Shown: in pieces, positions 51,023 to 63,600 of the stretch | Layout: every line of letters starts with the position of its first letter | Position numbering within the stretch: the first letter of the stretch is position 1 | Origin: Xiphias gladius | Lineage: Eukaryota > Chordata > Actinopteri > Istiophoriformes > Xiphiidae | Direction of reading: 5' to 3' | Assembly: GCF_016859285.1 (NCBI RefSeq) | Contig: NC_053417.1 | Span: forward strand, 25,569,706 to 25,633,705 | DNA length: 64,000 nt | Program-made: the position numbers and the translations under genes | The notes under the pieces: model-generated | Database searches by the model: none | Told to the model about the DNA's origin: nothing | What the model saw: the letters and a program-made list of their open reading frames with translations, nothing else

Positions 51023-52082
51023 TCTCATCCCTGATACTCACCCTGTGTTGGATTACAGTCCAGTAACATCCAGCCGTCTTCCTCACCTGCGGAGGAAGAC
51101 CAACATCCAAACAATGGAGCGGCAGAGACCAGACATCATTAGGCTTCTTAACACCTCACAAGACACAGACAGAATGACATCCAGCCAATTTGGCCATGAG
51201 CTGAGGTAGCTACTAGTAGTCTGCAACCTCACCATGGACTAATGATGGTCTAAGCCTGTCTTGGCCCTTCACAAGCCCGTTTGATCAGCTACAGTAGGTA
51301 GATATCCGGAGTGACTTGAAGTTCTCAATGCATTCAGCGGTGTTTACCTGTTGGAAGCGCATCGCGAGTTTGGCACATGATCAACATCAGTGTTATTTAA
51401 ACTGATGTCTGTCAGCTTTACGACATAGCACCTGTCACCTGACACTCTCTCCGTCTCTGTTGAGCCGTGTGATAAAATTAGTCAGAGAGGGTTGGAAAGA
51501 CGCGTGCGGATGTGTGATACGCCGAATTTTCTACAAAGGACACGAAAGTGCCGTCATTAGGCTCTGGACCTAACTGTATTGTTCGTTTTGATCAAAAACA
51601 AACGGCAGATTGTTTGGCACCGAGCAGACCATCGACTCAGGACTGCAGACAGCTGGATGGATGGTATGAAGGCCAATGTGAGGAGGGAGGATGCATGGTA
51701 TTTATAGCATCTAGATAACACTGGGTTGGAAATTGACAGGCCCACCTAATGATGCTCCTCAAAGTGGCATGGATGCAGACGAGTGGACCTCTTCAAATGG
51801 GAGGCCAATCCCTGCTGACACAGGGGATAATAGCCCGGCATTGAGCCCATTGTCTGGACACCCCACACCATGGCATTTGGAACTGAGCGGACCCTGTTCC
51901 CGCGGACAAATGATCCACACGCTGCCAGAGGATGTCAGCCACCATGTCTCTCAGTCAGTCCATTCACACGAGAGATGATGGCAGAGGCCACTTTCTCTTA
52001 ACCCTATTAGGTCATGAATAATTAGCCCTGTAGCAACAAACGGGATAACTATTTTTAACGGTATCATATCATTGTGTCTCAG

Positions 52083-52357
52083 TCTGTCTATCTATCTATC
52101 TATCTATCATGGTCTTTGTTCAAAACAGAAAAATTCTGAGTGTCATTGAAGCACAAGAGAGAATGTGTTTACTTGATAAACACTGAACCAAAACCACTAT
52201 CTTTCCCTTACATTAATTAAAGTGCTCTTGTTGCCTAAACCCAACCGCATGCTGGACTCAGGACTGTGGTTTCGACGTCCTGCACTTTATGCGGCCACCG
52301 CCCACCCCAGACCACCTCTCTATGAATTCTATGCAGCATGAAAACTCAGCACTTCCC
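52083..52357 (+). mobile_element. GATA-flanked repeat, copy A
   Basis: A TATC microsatellite (52086-52109) is followed by 'atggtctttgttcaaaacag', 'aaaaattctgagtgtcattg', 'acccaaccgcatgctggact' and 'cctgcactttatgcggcc'. It closes with 'atgaattctatgcagcatga' and 'aaactcagcacttcc'. The whole unit recurs in reverse at 55604-55862. There is no coding capacity. The class is uncertain; similar text is repeated widely in fish genomes. Confidence 0.75.
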
Positions 52358-53044
52358 CCATTCAAAGAAAAACACTTAAACAACAACATAATTAGGAAAG
52401 AAAATTAGTAGTGTGTATAAATGAGATCTCTGGGAGGCAGGGTTGCAAGATGAATGTGAAGTTTTTCCTAAGTGTCTATGAAAATAAATGAGAAAGCTAT
52501 CGATGAAAACCTAAAAAAGCTCTCTTGGCCATTTTGCATACGCTTTTAAGACAGTCCCTTACTTCAGCTCGTCATTTTTCTACTGTCAAGTCACCAGAGT
52601 GCAAGTATGGGAACATGAGGTAAGAACAACAGCTGTGCAACATCAGCAGAGCTTTATCCTGCCCCGCACAACTCATCTGGTGAAAACTGATGAGAACTCC
52701 ACTTCGCCAAATGTCCGATTATCGAATTTAAAACTGTCCATGCCTCCGTATTTTAAGCCTACAGCTGCAGACAATCACCTGAGTTGCTTGGATACTGAAG
52801 CAAAACTCTGAATCTGATTATTATGAGTCAAGCACTAAGGATCACCTTTTTGCTATGACTTTTAAATGGATGAATGGGTGTTCTCCCGACACCAATTGTA
52901 AAAAAGCGAGTTCCGCTGATGGTAGCGGCGTTCGTTTTGATTCGACTTAGTTCTGACCGGGTCAAATATTACCTCAAATAATTTACTGTTCGGAGCACAT
53001 TATCTATTCATACTGTAAGTAAATGATCTATTCCCTTACACTCG

Positions 53045-53104
53045 TATCTATGTATCTATCTATCTATCTATTTGTTCATCCATCCATCCATCCATCCATC
53101 CATC
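53045..53104. repeat. (TATC)n and (CCAT)n compound microsatellite
   Basis: TATC units at about 53046-53071, then 'tttgttcat' and about seven CCAT units. Confidence 0.95.
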
Positions 53105-53879
53105 TCACCCTGGATCTGTGTTATAATTGCGAGTAAACAAAAGAAACACTCTACAGTCATTATAAACCCACCCACAGCTGCCACTGGGACCTCCATTAAG
53201 CCCAGTGTTCCTGAGATGCTCTGGTCTTATCTGATTCATCAACAAGACGTTGGCTGGCATGATTTATCTATGCCACTTACTTGTTTTCATTTTGCCCAGG
53301 GGCTGCTGCCAGCATCGAGGGCTTCTTTTTACAATGTGACAGCTCCATCTCAAGAGAAAAGACTCCCAATGCAAAAACAGTGCATCAAAACAAATAAGGC
53401 CCGAGCCACTTAAGAGAAGTGGCTGCATTCAGGAACCATTTTCTCTACATGTCAACCAAATGATGCAACAGCACGCACAAATCTGCATTACTTCTGTGCT
53501 TATGCCTTTTGTCTGGAAATTCCATGTGTGAGACTAAAAATAGGCTATGAATCCAAATGTGTTCTAGTGTGCATTTGCTGTTGTCTTCTGATTTAGAATA
53601 CAAACTTAACCCCAAAATGATGCATAATGATTTTTTTTTTTGTTGTTAAATTGATTATTGGTATCTTTTCCCTCTCCGCAGATTTCCATTCACCCCTCGT
53701 CTCTGTGAAAATCCTCCACCTCCTAGTTTACATCTCCCTTCCCCTCCTCTGCTCCCCCAAATCTACAGGCAACGGGACGCTCTTGTACATTAAATAAGAA
53801 CTGTCACCCTGGGCAACTTGCAGCAATGAAGCATTTATTCTGCCTCACATTTCCTGGCACTTAGAATTATTTCCTTCAT

Positions 53880-54080
53880 GCCTGATAACCAAATTACAAT
53901 ATGGCAGGTCTCCCCGGAGCCACAGGATTGTTAGTGCCAGCTCACAACATACTTTCAACTGATGTGGCATTTCATGTACAGCTGCCAATCAAAGCCAGCA
54001 GAAGGGAGAGATGTAAATGAGGGCGGGCCCGATGGTGTTCAATTACTGCTCTGAGCTCTGCATAATCCCCCTTCCCACTG
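53880..54080. promoter_or_regulatory. Candidate conserved non-coding element
   Basis: A repeat-free block of even composition with 'gctgccaatcaaagccagca', 'gagatgtaaatgagggcggg' and 'tgttcaattactgctctgag'. It reads like a developmental regulatory element but is supported by inspection only. Confidence 0.22.
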
Positions 54081-54929
54081 ACTGACTGACTGACAGGTCC
54101 ACATTCCTCCTCATCCCCGGCTTTCTCCCCTAATTTCACCGCCTAGGTTTTGCCTCATACTGGGACACAGACTCAGACACTGGAGCAAATTCCTGTCATT
54201 TCTATTTTCATTTAAAATAGTGGGGGGAAAAAAAAAGGATTATTTGACATCCGAAGGACTGTAAGGGAACTGCTTGTGTACCGAGAGAGTAAATTATTGT
54301 TCACTAAACATTTTCCTACAATTTGAGACCCAAAGCTCGAAGCTAAACAAAACCTCCTATAGGCTTTGTCGGTGTCTTTCCCTCTGTTGAATGTAATTTT
54401 CTCTTTCCCATTATAAAAAAAAAGAGAATTTCAACAGCTGAGTGGGCCGAGATACTCTTAGCTGCCTACTCAGCATCAACCTTTGGTAAATACTCAGATT
54501 AAAAAGATCCATGAATAGTGCTGGTATCTTTTGCTCTTTCTGTCATAAAGACGCCTTTAGATTCCTCTTAATCCCCGTGTTCAAGGTACGCCAGCTGAAT
54601 GGCTTAAGCGATGTTCTGCTTGTGACTGAGAAATGATGCCATTAGACCTGCAGGATTCCAAATACGGTGTTTTGTACAGGAGTGCTTTAATACCACAATG
54701 TATCATCGGACATAATTCTGTACGGCTTGCCTGGCTTCATTTAATTTTAAAATATCGAATTGTTTTGCTCCACCGTCACCTGATTTCGTCTGCCGTCGTC
54801 CTCGTCACTTTCCTTTCTCGACCGTCTAAAACTGGCACTTTTGTTGCATTCCAAGAGGTTGATAAATCAATCCATCAAAAAATTCTTTGCGGTGAAACTC
54901 AATCAAGAAAGGTCATGTCGGCGGGAAAA

Positions 54930-55170
54930 GAACAGATTAAATTAGCATTGAATTAGACATGGAAAGTGAGCTCTGTCAAAACCATCACTGTGCTCAGCAC
55001 AATTAGAATATGTTAATTATGCATTTCATTAAGGGGCCTCAGCGCTCTTTGAATGTGAGATGAAATGTCACTGGTGTAGGCAGCCGAAAAATGGAAGATT
55101 GCCAGGCACAACTTTCTTTGTGCAATGTGTGACACCTTCATTAACATCAGGGATTGCTAGTCTGATTAGA
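54930..55170. promoter_or_regulatory. Candidate conserved non-coding element with POU/homeodomain words
   Basis: The 20-mer at 55013-55032, 'ttaattatgcatttcattaa', combines ATTA cores with an octamer-like ATGCAT. It is preceded by 'cagcacaattagaata' and followed by 'tcattaacatcaggg' and 'ctgattaga'. The block lacks repeats. Conservation is not tested. Confidence 0.28.
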
Positions 55171-55542
55171 CTTTTTGTATTAGTTTAAGCCTTTAGGCTT
55201 TCAAATGCTATGCCTTTTTTCTCCATTTTGATGTGGCAGCTAAGACCCTTCTCCATTTCCAAGCAGATATTGTCTGCGGTTCAATTCTTAGTTTAAATTC
55301 TCCAACATAATGCCACGACACTGGACGTAACATCTCATTGTCTTTGTGTAGATGACGGCATTTACCGTGTCTTTGTTTCTCGTAATCTAAGGGTCGCTTC
55401 CAGCTCTGCGAGACTTAAAGAAAACTCCCCCACTGCGTGCTCGTATCCAGGATCGTTAGGGTGGCCTTTTGGGCGCGATGCTGACATGAGCCGCGGACAG
55501 TTTGAATTTTCAGTTTTTTTGCTTTAAAACGTCATTGGTGTC

Positions 55543-55600
55543 TATCTATAGATAGATAGACAGATAGATAAATAGATAGATAGATAGATGGATAGATAGG
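55543..55600. repeat. (GATA)n microsatellite
   Basis: GATA units interrupted by CAGA and GGAT variants, at the left edge of the GATA-flanked repeat copy B. A short TATC/GATA palindrome occurs at its start ('tctatctatagatagata'). Confidence 0.9.
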
Positions 55601-55603
55601 AAG

Positions 55604-55862
55604 GAAGTGCTGAGTTTTCATGCTGCATAGAATTCATAGAGAGGTGGTCGGGGTGGGCGGTGGCTGCATAAAGTGCAGGACTTGGACACCGGAGTCCTCG
55701 GTTTGCATCCTGAGTCCAGCATGTGGGTAGGTTTAGGAAACAAGAGGTTGGTGGTTTTGGTTCAGTGTTTATCAGGTAAACACATAAACTCTTGTGCTTT
55801 AATGCAACTCAGAATTTTTCTGTATTTGAACCAAGACCATGATAGATAGATAGATAGATAGA
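55604..55862 (-). mobile_element. GATA-flanked repeat, copy B (inverted)
   Basis: It opens 'gaagtgctgagttttcatgc' and 'tgcatagaattcatagagag', and closes 'aactcagaatttttctgtat' and 'ttgaaccaagaccatga'. These are the reverse complement of copy A (52083-52357) almost throughout. Here GATA arrays lie on both sides. Central differences include an extra segment 'ggagtcctcggtttgcatcc'. Confidence 0.75.
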
Positions 55863-55879
55863 TGATAGATAGACAGATA

Positions 55880-58800
55880 CTGCAGGACAGACCTATTCCC
55901 TGCACCAGTGATTAACTTCTGGGTGAACTCGGGAAGATCCCACACATGGTGCATTGCTCGACAGGTCATCACATCGTATTCTGTGGCAATCGCACGGAGA
56001 ACAGATGATAGGTAAGTGAAAGTTGGACCCCAGCAGCAGCTTACATTACAGATCAGCCAACTTTTAAAACTTCATTAAAACAAAATGAAGGCACTTCCCG
56101 GCACACTTAAATTAAATCAAAATGCTTTGGGAAGAGATGATGAAAGCTAGATGTGGGAGCTGCCTGACAATTTCAGCGCTCACATACTTTCATGACATAA
56201 GATGATTCTCGTGTGCTGAAAGTGAATCGTAGGAATGATTGTCTCTGGAAGACCCCATTTCACAGATGTAATATAGATGTCTTGAATGAGTGACTACCTG
56301 CTGGTCTGTCATTGTACCCATAACTGAGAATATACAGTACCTGTAGATTAGAGCTCCCACCTCAGCAGCTACACCACAAAATTGCTTTCTTATGCCAATG
56401 ACAAGAGGGTTAAAGGGGTGAGACCGAAGCCGGGGATCAATTTTTTTGAATGTCTTGACGGTTTTCTGTATGGCGGTCATTAATGTAAAATCAGTCACTG
56501 CTTGGATATTGTACTTTAATAACAAGATTTTCCTTTTTTATCAAGCGCTCTAACGCGCGGAGCATCTTCTGCAGAACCCTTTATCTTCGCCCGAGAGGAT
56601 GTATTACAGCGTGTGACGCTTCACATTTTCTGTGGCTACTTTTCACTTTGTCCACCTCGCCTGGTCAGCATTACGTTCCACATGAAAGATGGTTCGGAAA
56701 ATATCCGCCAGGATGAGGGTCCTTTGAACGATGAAGCCGGATCATTCACTGTCTGAGCTGCGCTTGAGGCTTTGGTTTATGGCGATCCTGCGGTTGCACT
56801 GAGGCCTCTGACGAGGGCAGGGACTGAGTGCTCGGGTGGGAGAAATTCGGTACCATCGCGGCTTTGCCACAGGTGTGCCATTTGCCTCTCTTGTCCCGCT
56901 GTCAGGCGGTCGTCGCGTTAAAAACCTCGGCGGCGCCGGCAGTGGCGCGCCTAAGAGCGGTGGAGTAATTAAAATGTATCAATCACCTGTTTTTAGCACG
57001 TGAAGGTGTTTTTCTGGTGCTTGATCTCGTACGGACGAGGACAAACCAAACAATGAAAGCGTCCTGTTGGGAAGTAATCTACTTACGGAGGCAGCACTGC
57101 AGGGAAGCACTCGATCAAAAGTAAAAAAAAAAAAAAAAAAAAAAATGGAAGTCGGTGTCCAAGGCCTGAATGTATTCCATGGCCGGAGAATGAACCTGCT
57201 GCCCATGTGACACATGATTTACACAGGAAAAGGCCTGTGACTCTCTACAATGATAGATCTATGCCTACCTCTGCCTGGGCTCAGTCTTTGACATATAATC
57301 CCTCTCTTTTAAGTTGCGAGATAGAGATAGATAACAAAACGTTATATTGATTCCCCTGTCTGCACAGAGGCTGGGTTTTTAAGGCTGCGCATGTCCACGT
57401 CTGAATCCTGACCACGGTGACAACTGCCTCTGCAGCGAACACTGTCACCGTTGCTTACATTTGCGTCATCGGAGGACTCTAGCGTCTCTGGTATTCCAGA
57501 CGTGTACTCCATAAAAGTGAAATTAAATAAACACCTCCGTTCTGTGAGATATCTGATAGCGTTATCTGATATCTGATACAGAACTATTTAACCGTAGACA
57601 GGCTGCAACATTTGCCATATGTTACCAGCATGCTCAGCGTGCCAGACGTACGTTTGCCTTCACCAGTGGAAGTCTGTTTTCCTCTGCTCATGGATCTGCT
57701 ACCGTAGCTGCTATTCACACTTGGAGAAGTAGCTTTTTTTCATGAATTCAGAAGCTGTTAGGATATGTGGCATTAGTTCGCACATGAGGCCGGAGAGGAG
57801 GCCGTGTTTCCAATATGCGGAGGATTAAGAATGTTCCCAAAATGGGTCATTTGTTTTAACAAGGTCAGAGATATAGTAAGTCGTACGAGAGTTATTAATA
57901 CGGCTTAGTTGATGCGCTATTGCGTGTCATCAATGGGCCTTAAAGTGGCCTTTATGCCAACGAAGGCAGCAAGGAGTGACGTCAATTCACTGTCTTCACC
58001 AATACACAGTGACGCTACATGCCGTGTGTCACACAAACGAAAATATGGGGGAAAAAATAGAGCTCTGGGTGTCACAGCGTCCCTTTGACATTAGTTTGAA
58101 ACTTGCTGGCCTTTTATCCGTCACTCTAAAATTTCAATAAGGAAACGTAGCATTTTCGCACTGAACGATATGTAACGACCTGTTCACACCGGATTATCGA
58201 CTTTGTGTCTGCCAAGTGGACAGTGGACTGGTACATAAGACAAGGCGACGGGAGGTTAGGAACTAAGGAGGTAATGAGTTTGTGTTTCAGGGAGATTTAG
58301 AAATGAATTGCACTGGGAGTATTTTTGAAATCACACAGCATCGATTCAATAATTACTGGGTTCTCTGTAATGTGTTTTAGACCTCATGGTTAGTCTGCCC
58401 GATGTCATCAAAAACATTGTTTGTCAGATTGATGGGAGATTTACTGCCAGACCCTGTGTTTTTCTCCTGTCGGAAACGGTGTCCTCATCTGGGGCTGGAA
58501 AAGTGAGTTGCAGCGGCATGTCATGTCACATTAACACAACCCGATTGTCATTCCACATTTAACTGGAGTTACGTCACAAAAAAACAAAACATGTCTGACC
58601 ATATCCAGGCTCTTATGGGCCATTAGACAACATTCAGTAGTTTTGGGGTGGGTGGCAAGGGGGTGTTTCTCTTTTTTATTTTCTTCGTTGTTGTTTTATT
58701 TTGCTAGAGGCCCACAGACCGAGGCCCTGTTTATAGACTGAGAGAAATAGCTTAAATCTGCTGGCGTCAATGCTGATTCATGTCAAAGTGAGTGACAGGT

Positions 58801-60270
58801 GACCCGAGAGCCAGCAGCCAGACAGTGAGACGGATTACAAGTGAGCAAAACGCCAACAACCTCTGGCCTGCTGTGGGGCAACAGATGACAGCAGAGGAGG
58901 GCAAGAGGTTGAGAGCTCTGTACTCAGCCCCCCCTCCCTCCATCCATCCATCAACACATCCCCCTCCTGGCCACTATCCACTCAGGCTGTGACTGATAGA
59001 CAAGGCAAAATGAGAACATTCAGTTGTTAAAATAATACAGCACTGTCAGGTATTCTGCTCACATGTTACAGTTTCAGTCTTTTACTATCTAGGTGCCATT
59101 GCTACTGTGACTACGCTGGATCTGGTCGGGGGTTGGGATCCACATGATGTCAAGTGGTATTGTTGCAGTCGATGTGCAAAAGGAGCGGTGTGTAAAATTG
59201 CTTGTCAATCAAAAAAGGTCATCGTTTTCTTATGTGGTGGTAGCGGCGGTAATTACATTGTAGCCCAACACAAGTGAGGAGTAAGTGTTTCTGGCTTTAG
59301 GGCCAACCGGGCTGCAAGTCGGGAAGCGAAGAGGAGGGTGTGAACAGTACTCGGTCCGCGTGAAAAAGTGAGCAAAAATAAGGGAGGAAAGGGAAAAATG
59401 CGCCAGTCTAGAGATTTATAGCGGGAAAAAGGAAGCATCCGTGTGCCCCTGTTGCCTGCTGGCTGCAACAGAGCCAACAAACACTGAATCCTCCTGACAG
59501 TCTTTGAGGTGTCCAAGTCCAAGCCCATCCAATTCTGGTTGGTAGTTTACAGCGAAGACGACCTTGCACACTGCTGACAGTCAAATTCTTTCCAGGATCT
59601 TTCCTTGGGTTTCAATAATTGTTATACCTCACTGTGCTATGATGTAAAAAAAAACAAAACAAAATAATTCAAAACTTTCATGTTCTATAAGAAAAATCCA
59701 ACCTCAAAAAATTATATTGGTAAAACAAAGTAATAGTAATGATGTTGTCCCCCAGAATGCCCCCATCTGGGCCAATCAGCGACAAATGTGTCACTTTATT
59801 TTGAAATGTAATTTCCCCCTGGACCAATCAGTGTAATTCTGATCGCCTGAAAGCGGTGGTGACATGCATCATTTTTCCAAGTTTTGTCAAAGCGAGATCA
59901 GTCATGTCTGATGTTTTTTTTGTTTGACACATAAATGAGCAAACAGATGTTGCGCAGCTCCTCCGTGGGCTCATCTGCGTAATTCTGAAAGTCTGAAAAC
60001 ACAGCTGTGAGTTTCGTCATTTTCCCTGAGTTTCAGCAGAATCCAACAAGTAAGTAAACACTGTACTGCTCTGCTGCGGGCCAGTCTCTTTCATTTTAAA
60101 AAAGCCAGAATTGCTCCAAACAGATGCATCATTTGCTCCAAAGAATGTTCCACTGCTCTTGTATTCGGCTCTACTGTTACGTTGCTCTTGAACTTTTCCA
60201 ATATTTATTTAAGCTGCTCTACTTTGTGTCTTTATATTGTTAGCAACAGATGAAATGACTGTGTATAATG
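55880..60270. other. Non-coding stretch
   Basis: No supported exon. A locally CpG-rich patch lies at about 56870-56960 ('cggtcgtcgcgttaaaaacc', 'cggcggcgccggc'), but no first exon or gene can be tied to it. A short CCAT repeat is at about 58936-58951. Confidence 0.5.
57121..57145. repeat. Poly-A tract
   Basis: Homopolymer run of A after 'gatcaaaagt'. Confidence 0.95.
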
Positions 60271-60274
60271 TTAA

Positions 60275-60690
60275 AGGGGCCACTTACAGCGACGAAACCA
60301 AAGAGAGTCATCGCTCAGGTCTGTAGTTCCCCTCAGCTCCGTGGAGCGTCATGGTAGGTTTAAGCTCATTGGCGGGGTTTTTGCGGCCTGCATTGTTTTG
60401 ATTCAGTCTCACCGACATCATCACCCTGGTTTCTGACAAAAGGCTATGGCGGACCTACTGTGTGCTTCCTGCCCTCGTACCAAACGGCAGACACGGACAA
60501 AGTTAGCAACCATCTGGTGAACGTAGCAGAGCATTTTTCGCGGCTAAAGAGCCAGATGTTTCCCTCAGGAGTTGGTAGAGACCAAAAACAGAGAAAAGAC
60601 AGTGAATCTTGGACTAACATTTGAAGGCTACTGTTGCTCTCTGTCTGCTGAATGTGTAAATAAGCAACTGTCAGCTAACTTGTTTCGCCA
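60275..60690 (+). mobile_element. Repeat family B, copy 2
   Basis: 'aaccaaagagagtcatcgct', 'tccgtggagcgtcatggtag', 'gcggacctactgtgtgcttc' and 'gctaaagagccagatgtttc' are followed by 'tggtagagaccaaaaacaga' and 'gaatcttggactaacatt'. It is the better preserved relative of 46190-46530, in the opposite orientation. I recognise it as a common non-coding fish repeat of unknown class. Confidence 0.7.
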
Positions 60691-60699
60691 CTTTTTCAA

Positions 60700-63600
60700 C
60701 TTTATAAGATCTTGACATTGTCGTGTTTAAAGTTTCCTTCTGCCGGCTCAGGACACAGCCACTGCTAAAAGAAGGTGGCCATTGTGCGGCCCAGACCACT
60801 TCAAAAAAGGTGGTCTGAGGGATCGGATCTCAACGCGTCCTCGATGCAACGTGGGCGCATTCGCACCTGTACTTAGAGCCGGGCCTTTGTGTCCCAAGCT
60901 CAACCCCCCGTCAGCATGATCCCGACAGCACATCCCCTAGCTAGCATAGGAACCCTGGATAAAATTTTAACATGCCAACGTTGGCGGTGGAACGAGTCTT
61001 CTTACCTGATGAAGGAGAAAACTATTGCGACTTTTGGGCCTGTAGGGAAGAGTTAGTGACAATGGACACCTCTGATTATGCCCTGATTTTGACCATCAGC
61101 CGCTATGCTAAGGCTCCTGACCTCATATGGAAGGTACCAATCGTTTTCCAATATACTTGATACCAGTCTCCTTGTGTGAGTGGTCAGGTGATACTAATTC
61201 ACACTGTGGCTAATGACAAGCCGGAAAATTACACCAACAACACATCTAGTGGGAGCCTGGTCCCACAGAAATCTGTAGTCAATCGCAATCTTGTTCCTCT
61301 TGGCACTGGCCGTTTAGTTCAGATTATCTTCGCAGAGCATTTAAAGTCGCCTTGTCACACACACTGGCACTCTCCGGTATCAGACTGTCATGCAAAATGG
61401 GTTTCTGTTGGCTAGAATCTGACAAAAAGTGACTGGGATTCTGTGTTTTTTTTCCTCCCAGAAGTGAGTCCTTGCGGTTGCTGTTAGGATATGTTTTGCC
61501 AAGGATGCAGCTGAGGAGCTGAGTTGCGCATTTCTTAAAAAACATGATAAAGTGGACCGCCAACACAAACCACAGTGATTTCATTAACGTTCCTCGGAGT
61601 TCCCATGCCTCTTATTTAATTGCCAGTGGATCATCAGGTTTTAGGCAGACTGCATTTGAAAACTTCTTACAGTGTAATCTTTTCTGAAGCTCCTTTTCTT
61701 TAGCCCACTGTAAACAAACCTTTTCTGAGAAAATTTACATTTTTAAATTTACTTTACCATAAAGAAGTTCCTGAAAATATCAGTATTTTTTCCTACACAT
61801 CCTATTGGTCTCTCTACCTGGCAGTTGCTTAATATTTACCGGGTAATTTAAGAAGTGATTTCTAGGTCAAATTTTTACCACTTATTTGCTGCCATTAATG
61901 ATCTGGTTTTCAGATTGAAAAGACAAATTTTAGGTTTTAGATCTGAAAATCTGACTATTTTTTATGTTACTTTTGGTCGGACCTTTACCTGGATCAAGAA
62001 AAAATAGGAAACTGATTTAAAAACACTGGACTTGACTATGGTTTTTTCCTCAGAAAATGCAGTTGCACTGACATTAATTTCAATAACAATCCTCTACGGG
62101 TGTTTACCTCCCGTCGTTTTTTCAGTTCTGTCCTTGTAGCTGCAACGGTTTCCCCAGTCTCCAAGCTTAACTCCTACACAACTCCCTGCTAAACGTTCAG
62201 AGGCAAAATATTAAATGAAAATAAATATCAGATACGAATGTACAAGTCAAACAACTGAATAATCCAGTGATTAAAATGGACATCCGCTTTTCATCTGTCG
62301 CACGATCCAATATGTTCGAGCTTGTTTCCGGACATAATCTCTATTTACAACTCATCCATGGATTACTCAGAGCACAATCATGCTACATGAGCTGCACATG
62401 TTGCACATATTAAAGCCTCCTAATACGCACAGGTGTCAACCCCGTCTCTGGTGTCTGGCCATTCGCGTTTGCTCCGTGAGTCCAGGGGTGCTCGGGAGAC
62501 ACAGGCAGCCAGTCGGCAAGAATTAGAGCGGCGTCCATGATTGTGCTGAGGTCTGAAAAGGGGCTAGGCTGGAGATTAAGCCCAATAAAAATGTGTGATT
62601 TGTTGCTTTCATATTTGGAAGACGTCAGCTTCAATTTGAGCTAGCAGGCTGCCTTGAGGCAGGCTGGGTGACAAATATGAAGGATGCACTGATGAACTGC
62701 TGGCAATCAACTGTTAGTTCTCTCATCCAGTATATGATAGCAATGAAAAACCTCCGCACATTGTTACACAGGGATTTTGCCACAGATAATGGTATCGTTT
62801 AAAAAAAAAAAAAAAAAAGTCATTTATCAGCTAAAATAGGAGGAGATTTGATTCATGTATTAATCCTTTGTTCACTCATTTTGTTATGAATCAATTATTC
62901 ATTTATGTTTCTGCTATTTAAGGTTTCTCCTATTACTGAAAAAAAAATGTGATGCTTCACCCTGACATGTAGTCTACTTGCAATTTAACTGGCCCAATTT
63001 GGTACCACTTTTTTTTTTTTAAGCACGTCTTGTCATTTTATATATAGATATATATATATATATATATATAGTTGTTGACAAATACGTTAATAATCATTAT
63101 ATCTGATTACAGCTGAATTATAGTGTGTTATAGAACATTTATCAAATGTTTACTGCTTATAAATCCTAAATATGGAGACAGCTAATGCATCGCCTAAAAT
63201 GTTGAATTTTAAATAAAAATAGTCATAAAAGGTAAATAAAAGGAAAATTATTACCATATTATTTTCAGATACATCCCTCAAAAAAAACCCATATTAGTCT
63301 GACCCTGGCTCACTGGTAAAACCTCGCAAGTTATAAAATTAATCAATAGGCCTTTTCAAAGCAAGGCAGCAGCGAATATCTGTAATTATTAAGTCATTAT
63401 TACCAGTGAATATCCAAAAAAAAAAAAAAAAAAAAGGAAAAAAAGGGGGAGAGAAATTAAAAAGCCAAACGTGCAGTGGGTCAGGATCATGTGAGCGTTT
63501 CCAGGAGCGAGGATGGACTGACTGTTTAAGATTCTGGAAGTTTGAAAATACCTCATGCATTATGACTGAAGCACTACCCTGAGTTCCCTGAGTTTAATCC

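Noticed and set aside
53072..53413. 113-codon frame starting in a CCAT microsatellite
   Set aside because: The first residues (repeated HPSI) come from the microsatellite; the rest has no recognised similarity.
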